Positions 1-7,756 of a stretch of DNA of 64,000 nt are shown here, in pieces; position 1 is the first letter of the stretch, and each line of letters begins with the position of its first letter. The position numbers were made by a program, and so were the translations under genes. Origin of the DNA: Alicyclobacillaceae bacterium I2511 (GTDB lineage: Bacteria > Bacillota > Bacilli > Alicyclobacillales > Alicyclobacillaceae). The DNA is taken from the NCBI GenBank assembly GCA_003584005.1, contig QXHL01000003.1, positions 1 through 64,000 on the forward strand, given 5' to 3'. Below the pieces are notes generated by a model, which was not told the DNA's origin, ran no database searches, and saw nothing but the letters and a program-made list of their open reading frames with translations.

Positions 1-2
1 AG

Positions 3-90
3 GGTACGTAGGGCACGTACGACTTTTGTACGTGCCCTCAAAAATCCCTTGTGCCACAAGGGTTTAGGTACGTAGGGTACGTAGGGCACG
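3..90. repeat. Cluster of hairpins and direct repeats at the window edge
   Basis: Three signals are packed here. An 11-bp perfect inverted repeat AGGGCACGTAC / GTACGTGCCCT (10-20 with 28-38, 7-nt loop) is followed by an inverted repeat around CCCTTG / CAAGGG (46-62). The unit GTACGTAGGGCACG occurs at 4-17 and again at 77-90, the second copy preceded by an extra GTACGTAGG at 68-76. The block looks like part of an intergenic repeat family cut by the window start. One hairpin could also terminate a gene lying before position 1. No coding potential is seen. Confidence 0.6.
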
Positions 91-443
91 TTGTTTCCCC
101 AAAAAACTTTTTGCTACCTCTTCTCATTCTGAGGTTGTGGGCACAGCTGCCCTGGCCCGTGATTCTTTCTCCTTTCGACCATGGGGGATGTCCGGGCTGT
201 CCCTTACCCTGGTCTGTCGTCCAGCTACCTTGGAAGGGACCTTCCTGGCCCTGCAGGGGACTAATGGCTGCCGTACCCTTTTATTCCTATTTTTTACTCC
301 AACTTCTCCTTCTTTCTTTCTTTAAAGAAAAAAAAGAAAAAAAGAAGGGTAAAATGGACCCAAAAGTAAAGTGACAGTCTGAATATTCAAAATTATATAA
401 CAATATATACGCACACAATAAGCACACAAATGCTAAAAATAAG
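91..443. other. Non-coding stretch with a polypyrimidine/polypurine inverted repeat
   Basis: No open frame here has a ribosome binding site or a recognisable product. At 302-349 a pyrimidine run of CTTT units runs straight into a purine run of GAAA units, giving an almost perfect inverted repeat of very low complexity that can form a long A-T rich hairpin. Its role is unknown. The block lies directly downstream of a tRNA gene, a common place for remnants of integrated DNA, but no integrase or attachment duplication is visible. Confidence 0.4.
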
Positions 444-480
444 GCGGATTCTTGAACCTGACGTAGGCCCAAAAATCCGC
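444..480 (-). terminator. Possible terminator of tRNA-Lys
   Basis: Read on the minus strand, GCGGATT pairs with AATCCGC (7 bp, 23-nt loop) and is followed by a T-rich stretch (CTTATTTTTAG). It starts 20 nt after the tRNA 3' end. The long loop lowers confidence. Confidence 0.4.
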
Positions 481-500
481 GCTATGACTGGAAATTTACT

Positions 501-576
501 TGGTGAGCCATCCGCGACTCGAACGCGGGACACCCTGATTAAAAGTCAGGTGCTCTACCAACTGAGCTAATGGCTC
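501..576 (-). tRNA. tRNA-Lys (anticodon TTT)
   Basis: The 76-nt gene folds as a full cloverleaf on the minus strand. The acceptor stem is GAGCCAT / ATGGCTC, the D arm is GCTC...GAGC, the anticodon stem is CCTGA / TCAGG around the loop CTTTTAA (anticodon TTT, lysine), and the T arm CCGCG-TTCGAGT-CGCGG is canonical. The 3' CCA is encoded (501-503). It stands alone, with its own promoter upstream. Confidence 0.97.
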
Positions 577-616
577 ATGTTTAGGACAACATTTCTTTCA
601 AAAACGATGCTGTTAC

Positions 617-645
617 AATATAGCATAGGCTGGCGCTTGATGCAA
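617..645 (-). promoter_or_regulatory. Sigma-A-type promoter of tRNA-Lys
   Basis: On the minus strand TTGCAT (640-645) and TATATT (617-622) are separated by exactly 17 nt. The predicted start lies about 34 nt before the tRNA 5' end. Confidence 0.7.
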
Positions 646-669
646 GACATGGACCCCTTCACGCAAACA

Positions 670-703
670 TAACAGCCGCCCAAAGTTACCTGGGCGGCTG
701 TTA
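670..703 (-). terminator. Terminator of the oligopeptide transporter operon
   Basis: A perfect 13-bp stem, TAACAGCCGCCCA / TGGGCGGCTGTTA, with an 8-nt loop lies 46 nt after the stop codon of the substrate-binding protein gene. On the minus strand it is followed by TGTTTG, a modest T-tract. It separates the operon from the tRNA gene. Confidence 0.8.
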
Positions 704-749
704 TCTAATTCAAGTCATCCTTGATAGTAGTCCCTAATAACTCACTACA

Positions 750-2447
750 TTACTGATGACTCTTGCTAATCCACACCCACTCAATGGGGTCTTGTCCTAC
801 TGCCGGAATATAGAACCCGTGCACCCAAGGCTGTGTTGCGGCCGTAAACTTGTCATACCAAATGGGCACCCAGACGGCATCTTTCATCACCTGGTCTGTG
901 ACATTTCCATACAGTTGATTCCGTTGCTGTGTGTTCATACTGTACTCGGCCGTGTTCAGCCAGCTGTCCACATTGGCATTGCTGTAATTCATGTTATTAT
1001 TTACAGGAACTTGGTTCGAATTAAACAAGGTGTTCAAGAAATCTGAAGCATCTGGGAAGTCCTGTATCCAACCCAACCAGTCCATCGGTGCCTTGCCTGC
1101 TTCAGCGACGTTGAGAAAAGTCCCCCACGAACTGGCTTTGATGTTTACCTTAATTCCCACTTTTGCCAACTGGGACTGTATCCCTTGATCCAACGTCAAC
1201 TGGGCGCCGTCGTTGGAGGAATACATGTCAATGGTAAATCCTTTCGGATACCCCGCCTGTTTTAGTAAGGCTATCGCCTTTTGTGGGTTATAGCTGTACG
1301 TGGCATCTGCCGGCAGGTTTTGCACATAGCCCTGAATCCCTGGTGGCAACGGCTGATTGGCAATTTGCCCGCGGCCATTGTTGAGTCTTAAGATATCCGG
1401 TTTGTTTATCGCATACTCAATCGCCTGACGAACCAAGGGATTCTTCGTGGGCCCCTGCGTGGTATTTAACCCCACATACTGCACAGAGTTCATAATCAGG
1501 GACTGTGTCAGCGCTGCATACTTGGGATTGGCCATAAACTGTGGATAACTGGACGCCGGGATGCCGTCGCCGCCAAAGTTCCAACCAATCCAGGCGGTCT
1601 GTCCCTGTTCAAAGTGGAGGGTATCCAACTGGTCATTGTTACTAATATTAATAGTAACCTTATTCAAGTAGGGTAGATGATTGCCGTACGAGTCTGTACG
1701 CCAATAGTTGGGGTTTTTCGTCAATATAATCTGATTGGGTGTGATGTCACTCGATGTCAACTCAAATGGCCCACTGCCCATGGCCTGTGTGGCATCAAAC
1801 GCCTTGTTTCCCACCTTGTCAATAAATTTCTGGTCTACCGCCGAAATGAAAGGCATTGTCAAAGTATCTAAAAAGAATTTTTCCGGTTTTGTTAACTTAA
1901 TGACCAGGGTGTAAGGACTGGGCGCAGACAGGCCGGAAATACTGGTTGCTTTTTTATTCAAATAGGCTTGTGCACCTTGAATAATAGTATAAAATCCGGA
2001 CCCACCAGAGCCTAGGTTGGGATTTAGGACGCGCTGAAATTCATCGATGAAAGACTGTGCGGTCACCGGATCTCCATTCCAAAACTTCATGTCTTGGTGC
2101 AAATGAAAGGTGTATGTCAGACCATCCGCAGAAATTGTCCAGTCTTTTGCGGCCATTGGCACAATATTGTCAGTGTTGCCCTGCCAGGTCACCAACTGGT
2201 CATACAACTGGCTAACGACTTCATCTGATTGTGTGTCGTAAGCGATGGCTGGGTCTAAATCGCGAATATTCTGGACAAAATCAAGGGTAACGCTCCCTCC
2301 TGGCACAGGTTTCCCCGTGCTGGCCGTGCCAGTCCCGGTAGTATTTTGGGTATTGCTCGGCGCTGGAGAGTTGGCTCCACAACCCACAAGAACCAAACTC
2401 AATACGGCCGCTGAGGCCACGGCCACTGTTCCCTTTTTTCCATGCAT
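750..2447 (-). CDS. Oligopeptide ABC transporter, substrate-binding lipoprotein
   Basis: A 565-residue family-5 solute-binding protein (OppA/DppA type) that captures peptides outside the membrane and delivers them to the permease encoded upstream in the operon. The N-terminus is a lipoprotein signal: basic residues, a hydrophobic stretch and the lipobox LVGC near residue 22. A Ser/Thr/Gly-rich linker follows. The ATG at 2447 is chosen because GGGGG lies 9 nt before it; an in-frame ATG 12 codons earlier has no such site and would spoil the signal peptide. The gene is last in the operon, 139 nt after oppB, and is followed by a strong terminator. Substrate specificity cannot be read from the sequence. 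Confidence 0.92.
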   Translation of the reverse strand: MHGKKGTVAVASAAVLSLVLVGCGANSPAPSNTQNTTGTGTASTGKPVPGGSVTLDFVQNIRDLDPAIAYDTQSDEVVSQLYDQLVTWQGNTDNIVPMAAKDWTISADGLTYTFHLHQDMKFWNGDPVTAQSFIDEFQRVLNPNLGSGGSGFYTIIQGAQAYLNKKATSISGLSAPSPYTLVIKLTKPEKFFLDTLTMPFISAVDQKFIDKVGNKAFDATQAMGSGPFELTSSDITPNQIILTKNPNYWRTDSYGNHLPYLNKVTINISNNDQLDTLHFEQGQTAWIGWNFGGDGIPASSYPQFMANPKYAALTQSLIMNSVQYVGLNTTQGPTKNPLVRQAIEYAINKPDILRLNNGRGQIANQPLPPGIQGYVQNLPADATYSYNPQKAIALLKQAGYPKGFTIDMYSSNDGAQLTLDQGIQSQLAKVGIKVNIKASSWGTFLNVAEAGKAPMDWLGWIQDFPDASDFLNTLFNSNQVPVNNNMNYSNANVDSWLNTAEYSMNTQQRNQLYGNVTDQVMKDAVWVPIWYDKFTAATQPWVHGFYIPAVGQDPIEWVWISKSHQ

Positions 2448-2586
2448 GCACAAATTCCCCCTTTTTAACTCTTGCCAATCCATTTAAAATTGAGTATGTA
2501 TTACTCAATTTTAGACTTTCTGAATTATAGTCTCTCCATAGTGGATTCGCAAGTATTTTCAAGATTGACTGGTAAAATATTAATAA

Positions 2587-3507
2587 TCAGTCATAGCGTA
2601 TTCTGGGATCTATCGCGGCATAGATAATGTCCACCAGCAAAGTAAACATCACCACTCCAACAGCGATGAGCATAACCGTACCCATAATGACTGGGACATC
2701 GTCATTTTGAATCGCCGTGTATGCCAGCATGCCTAACCCATTCCAATTAAAGGTAGCCTCAATTAAAACTACGCCCGTCAACAGGTAACCAATATCAATA
2801 CCACCAAACGTGACCACTGGTAACAGCGCATTGCGCACCACATGCCGCCATGTCACACGACGCTCAGATGCACCCTTTGCCCTTGCAGTCCGCACGTAAT
2901 CTTGACCCATCACTTCAAGCATGGAGGACTTAAGCAAACGAGTGTAGTAGGCCGCACCGGTAATTCCGTAAGTTAATCCTGGTAAAATAACATACTGAAT
3001 ACCGCCAGACCCTCCTAGTGGGAAAATAGGAATTTCAAAACCGAACCAATAAAGTAGCACCAACCCTAACCAAAATACGGGCAGTGAAATGCCCACTAGA
3101 GCGATGCCACTAACAATGTAATCCCGTTTGTGGCGGGCGTGGCGAGCCGTATAAATCCCTAATGGGATACCAATCACCAATTCAGCCACCCAACACCACA
3201 GCGCTAGCCAAGCTGTGGGACCAATGCGTTGTAGAATCATCTTTGTAACCGGTAGACTGTAAATATACGAAGTTCCCAGATTTCCATGAAATAGACGTCC
3301 CATGTAATCAATATACTGTACAGGCAAGGGCAGGTTTAACCCTAATTGAGCCCGTACTGCAGCCACAACCGCAGCTGGTGCCTTGGGGCCCACAATCATG
3401 CGAGCGGGGTCCGCAGGAACTGCATAAACAAGTAAGAAGGTAATGATTGATATTCCAAACAGCACCACAATGGCCCCAGAAATGCGTCGAACCAGGTATG
3501 CGTACAC
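2587..3507 (-). CDS. Oligopeptide ABC transporter permease, OppB/DppB type
   Basis: A 306-residue inner-membrane permease with six predicted membrane helices. The first follows the Arg pair near the N-terminus, and the binding-protein-dependent transport signature sits in the last third (DYVRTARAKGASERRV, the EAA loop that contacts the ATPases). The GTG start at 3507 is supported by AGGAGGG seven nucleotides upstream; a longer in-frame TTG start at 3531 would put this ribosome site inside the gene. It lies 72 nt after the second permease gene and forms the heterodimeric channel with it. Confidence 0.9.
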   Translation of the reverse strand: MYAYLVRRISGAIVVLFGISIITFLLVYAVPADPARMIVGPKAPAAVVAAVRAQLGLNLPLPVQYIDYMGRLFHGNLGTSYIYSLPVTKMILQRIGPTAWLALWCWVAELVIGIPLGIYTARHARHKRDYIVSGIALVGISLPVFWLGLVLLYWFGFEIPIFPLGGSGGIQYVILPGLTYGITGAAYYTRLLKSSMLEVMGQDYVRTARAKGASERRVTWRHVVRNALLPVVTFGGIDIGYLLTGVVLIEATFNWNGLGMLAYTAIQNDDVPVIMGTVMLIAVGVVMFTLLVDIIYAAIDPRIRYD

Positions 3508-3579
3508 AGCTTGTCCCTCCTGCACCGTCAATTGGTGACGATGGTAGTAAAATCATAATAGTTCACTTAGCCCTTGTAA

Positions 3580-4491
3580 TCAGCGGGTCGCGTTGTGAGG
3601 GTCAAGCAAATCCCTCAACCCGTCCCCCATCATGTTGAAACCAAGCACAGCTACCACCAGAGCCAACCCTGGAAACCACAGGGTCCAAGGGGCAAAAGCA
3701 TAGGTATTCATGCCTTGTTGAATCATATTTCCCCAACTCGCTTGTGGAGGCTGAATCCCAATTCCAAGAAAACTCAACCCAGCTTCAGTCAGCATGTTCA
3801 TGCCGACGTTTAAAGTAGCCAAAACAATCACTGGACCAATCGCGTTTGGCAAGATAATGCGAAACATAATGCGCGCATGCGAAGCCCCCAGTGCCCGCTC
3901 TGCTTGCACGTAGTCAAACTCTTTCAAAGACAGTACTTGCCCTCGCACCACACGAGCCATCGTACCCCAGCCCAAAATTCCTATCGCAAAAAGGACATTC
4001 CACAAACTAGGTCCTAAAACCGCCACCAGCGCCATGGCAAATAGCAAAAAGGGAAACGCCAGGATGGTGTCCACTGCGCGCATGAGCACAGTATCCACCC
4101 ACTTGCCAAAATAGCCAGAAAGTAAACCCACCACAACGCCAATAAACAAATTGATGACTGTAGAAACAACACCTACCGTCAAAGATACTCGACTTCCATA
4201 AATAACCCGAGACAAAATATCTCGTCCATTGCTGTCTGTCCCAAAAGGAAACTCGCCATTGGGCGCGATGGGTGTGCCATTGGCATTCAACCCATTTTGA
4301 AACACTGCATCCGGATTGTGTGGCGCTAACAAAGGTGCAAACAGTGCCACAACAATTAGGAGTAGTACAAGAAACCCACCCACGTAAAGCATTGGAAATT
4401 CCCTTAACGAACGAAACGGACGTTTTTTAGAATTTACCGGAACCGGTGTAAAGGGTTGATACTGTTTGATATCTGATTCTGATAAGGACAT
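3580..4491 (-). CDS. Oligopeptide ABC transporter permease, OppC/DppC type
   Basis: A 303-residue permease with a cytoplasmic N-terminal extension, a first helix near residues 35-55, a periplasm-type loop, then the transport domain with the EAA loop (FDYVQAERALGASHARI). The ATG at 4491 follows AGGAGGGAG at good spacing. The frame stays open upstream to 4683 and would overlap oppF, but that part lacks a ribosome site. It partners the OppB-type protein and receives energy from the two ATPases encoded just upstream. Confidence 0.9.
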   Translation of the reverse strand: MSLSESDIKQYQPFTPVPVNSKKRPFRSLREFPMLYVGGFLVLLLIVVALFAPLLAPHNPDAVFQNGLNANGTPIAPNGEFPFGTDSNGRDILSRVIYGSRVSLTVGVVSTVINLFIGVVVGLLSGYFGKWVDTVLMRAVDTILAFPFLLFAMALVAVLGPSLWNVLFAIGILGWGTMARVVRGQVLSLKEFDYVQAERALGASHARIMFRIILPNAIGPVIVLATLNVGMNMLTEAGLSFLGIGIQPPQASWGNMIQQGMNTYAFAPWTLWFPGLALVVAVLGFNMMGDGLRDLLDPHNATR

Positions 4492-4574
4492 AAAGCTCCC
4501 TCCTGGACTCATCGACCCAATCGTCGTTGAATGTGATTCTATAAAGCTAACATTATGGTAATCTCTTTCCCAAT

Positions 4575-5540
4575 CTAGACTAGGTGGCAGGCCACGTGAT
4601 GACCAGATTGAACCTCGCGCCAAACAGGGACTTCCTGCCGACACTTGTCCACAGCAACGGGACAACGGGTATGAAACGGACAACCGGATGGAGGATTTGC
4701 TGGACTTGGCAAGTCCCCTTGCAAAATGATTCGTTCCCGCTTGGCATCTGGGTCTGGCACCGGAATTGCAGACAGCAAAGCCTTCGTATAGGGATGTAAA
4801 GGATGGGTAAACAGCTCTTCTGAATCGGCAATTTCAGCCATTCGCCCCAAATAAAGCACCAGAACACGGTCACTAATGTGGCGAACGACACTCAAATCGT
4901 GGGCAATAAATACGAAAGTTAAGTTCAATTCATTTTGGAGGTCTTCAAGCAAGTTTAACACCTGCGACTGGACGGAGACATCCAATGCGGCCACAGGCTC
5001 ATCCAAAATAACAAGTTTTGGATCAACGGCCAGTGCACGCGCAATTCCAACCCTTTGCCTCTGTCCTCCCGAAAACTCATGTGGAAATCTACGGGCATAT
5101 TCTGCGGCCAATCCCACCCGATCTAATAACCTGTAAACGTGTTGTAAGCGTTCTCTTGGATTATGCAAATGGTGAATCTTCATTGGCTCTAACAAAGTTT
5201 GTCCAATTGTAAAACGAGGATTCAACGAAGCATATGGGTCTTGAAAAACAATCTGCATTTCCCGTCGCATAATGCGCATTCCCTGTTTATTTAAAGCAAG
5301 TACGTCTTTGCCCTCAAACTCTACCCTACCTCGGGTTGGCTCAATTAGTCGTAGCACACTTCTGCCCATGGTGGACTTTCCACACCCGGACTCCCCCACA
5401 ACGCCCAGTGTCTCCCCACGATTTACCGTAAAAGATATTCCATCGACTGCTTTGACATGGCCCACAGTGTGTTGAAAAACGCCGCGATGAATGGGAAAGT
5501 ACTTTACAAGATCTTGCACTTTCAACAAAGCCTCTGTCAT
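4575..5540 (-). CDS. Oligopeptide ABC transporter ATPase, OppF/DppF type
   Basis: A 321-residue ABC ATPase. Walker A is GESGCGKST (near residues 48-56), the ABC signature is FSGGQRQRVGIARAL, and Walker B is LVILDEPVAALD. The C-terminal oligopeptide-transporter extension carries a CPFHTRCP cysteine motif, which in some relatives binds an Fe-S cluster. The start overlaps the oppD stop by four bases (ATGA), implying translational coupling. It heterodimerises with the OppD protein on the cytoplasmic side of the permease. Confidence 0.93.
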   Translation of the reverse strand: MTEALLKVQDLVKYFPIHRGVFQHTVGHVKAVDGISFTVNRGETLGVVGESGCGKSTMGRSVLRLIEPTRGRVEFEGKDVLALNKQGMRIMRREMQIVFQDPYASLNPRFTIGQTLLEPMKIHHLHNPRERLQHVYRLLDRVGLAAEYARRFPHEFSGGQRQRVGIARALAVDPKLVILDEPVAALDVSVQSQVLNLLEDLQNELNLTFVFIAHDLSVVRHISDRVLVLYLGRMAEIADSEELFTHPLHPYTKALLSAIPVPDPDAKRERIILQGDLPSPANPPSGCPFHTRCPVAVDKCRQEVPVWREVQSGHHVACHLV

Positions 5541-6514
5541 CGACTTGTCACCCCCGCCTCAGCATGCAACCAACAGCGGGACTTGTGTCCCGTCCCCACA
5601 TCATACTCTTGGGGTTCGTTTTTGCAGACTTCCATCGCTTGTGGGCAACGCGGTGCAAAGCGACAGCCAGTTCCCATATTTTGCAAAGAAGGCACATTTC
5701 CCTCTATGGGAACCAGACGCGTACGTTCCCCTGCAATCTTTGGAATGCAGTTCATTAAACCGATGGTATAAGGATGGGATGGATGGCGAAAAATCTCCCG
5801 CACTGGTCCTTGCTCGACAATCTGGCCTGCATACATCACCGCCACACGGTCACACATTTCAGCCACCACCCCTAAGTCATGCGTGATGAGCAGTGTAGAC
5901 ATTCGATTTTGAGCAGTCAAGTTGCGCATTAAGTCGAGGATCTGTGCCTGAATTGTGACATCAAGCGCCGTGGTAGGTTCGTCCGCTATCAGCACGGTCG
6001 GTTGACAGGCCATCGCCATGGCAATCATTACACGTTGGCGCATCCCGCCAGACAACTGGTGGGGATATTCATCTACAATTTGCTCCGCTCTAGGAATTCC
6101 AACTAACTTCAACAGTTCAATGGACTGTGCCCGCGCCTTGCTTGCTGACAAATTGCGATGCAAAATGAGACTTTCAGAAATTTGAGTACCAATACGGTGT
6201 ACGGGATTGAGTGAAGTCATAGGCTCTTGAAAAATCATACTGATTTCATTGCCACGGATTTGCCGCATCTTCGGCTCACCGACGGTGAGCAAATCTTCTC
6301 CGCGAAATCGCACTTGCCCACTTACTTTCGTGTGTACTGGCAACAACCGCATGAGCGCTAGTGAAGTGACACTCTTGCCGCAACCAGATTCACCGACAAG
6401 CCCCAAGGTCTCACCCTCACCAATCTCGAAGCTGACCCCTTGCACTGCTTGATGATACCGTTCTTCAATCAGAAACTCGATGGTCAAGTCTCTAACCTCT
6501 AAGACCTTTTCCAT
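5537..6514 (-). CDS. Oligopeptide ABC transporter ATPase, OppD/DppD type
   Basis: A 325-residue ABC ATPase and first gene of the transporter operon. Walker A is GESGCGKSV, the signature is LSGGMRQRVMIAMA, and Walker B is VLIADEPTTALD. The C-terminal extension has the CRFAPRCP cysteine motif. AGAGGGTG precedes the ATG at 6514. Gene order D-F-C-B-A is unusual compared with the classic A-B-C-D-F order and puts the binding protein, usually needed in excess, at the 3' end. Confidence 0.93.
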   Translation of the reverse strand: MEKVLEVRDLTIEFLIEERYHQAVQGVSFEIGEGETLGLVGESGCGKSVTSLALMRLLPVHTKVSGQVRFRGEDLLTVGEPKMRQIRGNEISMIFQEPMTSLNPVHRIGTQISESLILHRNLSASKARAQSIELLKLVGIPRAEQIVDEYPHQLSGGMRQRVMIAMAMACQPTVLIADEPTTALDVTIQAQILDLMRNLTAQNRMSTLLITHDLGVVAEMCDRVAVMYAGQIVEQGPVREIFRHPSHPYTIGLMNCIPKIAGERTRLVPIEGNVPSLQNMGTGCRFAPRCPQAMEVCKNEPQEYDVGTGHKSRCWLHAEAGVTSR

Positions 6515-6826
6515 TTTTTCACCCTCTACTCGAGAATACCCGCCTGCTTTCCGTGTTTGCTACTAAACTTAGATCCATAGAGATAGAGTTCTTGATACAT
6601 GGCATGGTTCAGAGAAATGTCTTGGATACAAATCAGAAATATAACTCCCCACCTATTCGAAAAGATGATAATTACAAATCTGTGGTCGACACTAATCGAC
6701 ACCCCGACCCACTCAAAGTATATCAACTTTTGTGCCTCATGTATAACAAGTCAACTTTTCCATTCAGATCCTATTATTCAGAAAATTATAATTAACTGTT
6801 TGTCTCCGTTTATCCCAACACAAATA
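6515..6826. other. Intergenic region upstream of the transporter operon
   Basis: This 312-nt AT-rich stretch should hold the promoter of the transporter operon on the minus strand. TATACT near 6717-6722 is a possible -10 box, but no properly spaced -35 box is convincing. Short open frames here lack ribosome sites. No riboswitch or RNA gene is recognised. Confidence 0.4.
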
Positions 6827-6866
6827 GCAGGTGGGGGAATAACGTACACGTTGCACCCCCACCTGC
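6827..6866 (-). terminator. Terminator after the first korB
   Basis: A perfect 11-bp stem, GCAGGTGGGGG / CCCCCACCTGC, with an 18-nt loop lies 26 nt after the korB stop. The T-tract on the minus strand is weak (TATTTGTG). Confidence 0.65.
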
Positions 6867-6892
6867 GGATCTATTCCGCTAGAAATCCATCT

Positions 6893-7756
6893 TTATTGAA
6901 AACTAGTAAGAATTTCAGCGTAATTTTCTTTGCTAAGCTCTAGACTGGCTTGCGCCAAGGGCTGTTTAGGATAGCCAAACAATTCGTCTGCAAAACTCAA
7001 ACGAGTAGGATCTTCATAAATCACACCAGTGACCAAATTACTGGCTCCCACAACGCGGTCTAAAGCCGTCAAACGATCATGCGTATTGTAACCCGCTTCC
7101 TCGTCTAGGTTCACTAGATGTTCCCGATAGAAATCATACGTGTTTATCTTGTTAAAGGTCACACAGGGACTAAAAACGTTCACAAGCGAAAAGCCCTTAT
7201 GTGTCACAGCACGTTCTATCAGTGATATCAGTTGTTTAAGGTTCCCAGAAAATCCTTGTGCCACAAATCCACAATTTTGTGCCAACGCCAATTGCAAAGG
7301 AGCAATCGGGCTTTCAATCGTCCCGTGAGGAGATGTCTTTGTCTGATGTCCTACATCACTGGTAGGTGAGGCCTGCCCAGTAGTCAGGCCGTAGATATGG
7401 TTATCCATGACTACATAAGTCATATCAATGTTGCGTTTCATCGCATGAATAAAATGCCCCATGCCAATCCCGTAACCATCTCCATCTCCCCCCGCAGCAA
7501 ACACTGTCAACTCTCGATTAGCCAGTTTAACCGCTTGAGCTGTAGGAAGAGAACGTCCATGCAATGAATGCACTCCATAGCCGCCGAAGTGCTGTGACAT
7601 TTTTCCGGAGCAACCTATACCAGACACCACTACCACTTGCTCTGGCGCAAGCCCCAAATTGACACAGGCCTTTTGCATTGCATTCAGCACTCCAAAATCT
7701 CCACACCCGGGACACCAAGTAGGTTTTTCCGCCTTAAAATCAGCCATTGTTGACAT
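6893..7756 (-). CDS. korB: 2-oxoacid:ferredoxin oxidoreductase beta subunit (copy 1)
   Basis: The 287-residue thiamine-pyrophosphate-binding subunit of a two-subunit 2-oxoacid:ferredoxin oxidoreductase, which oxidatively decarboxylates 2-oxoglutarate or similar acids to acyl-CoA and passes electrons to ferredoxin. It carries WCPGCGDFG near the N-terminus (cluster and cofactor cysteines) and the TPP motif GGDGDG followed about 30 residues on by MDNHIYGLTTGQ. The start shares its A with the korA stop (TGATG), indicating coupled translation and 1:1 subunits. A second pair lies at 11039-13646. Substrate preference is inferred from the family only. Confidence 0.92.
   Translation of the reverse strand: MSTMADFKAEKPTWCPGCGDFGVLNAMQKACVNLGLAPEQVVVVSGIGCSGKMSQHFGGYGVHSLHGRSLPTAQAVKLANRELTVFAAGGDGDGYGIGMGHFIHAMKRNIDMTYVVMDNHIYGLTTGQASPTSDVGHQTKTSPHGTIESPIAPLQLALAQNCGFVAQGFSGNLKQLISLIERAVTHKGFSLVNVFSPCVTFNKINTYDFYREHLVNLDEEAGYNTHDRLTALDRVVGASNLVTGVIYEDPTRLSFADELFGYPKQPLAQASLELSKENYAEILTSFQ

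Noticed and set aside
51-374. Open frame of 107 codons at the window start
   Set aside because: No ribosome site, low complexity, overlaps repeats and a homopurine tract; no recognisable protein.
6526-6726. 66-codon open frame upstream of oppD
   Set aside because: AT-rich, no ribosome site and it covers the likely promoter region of the transporter operon.
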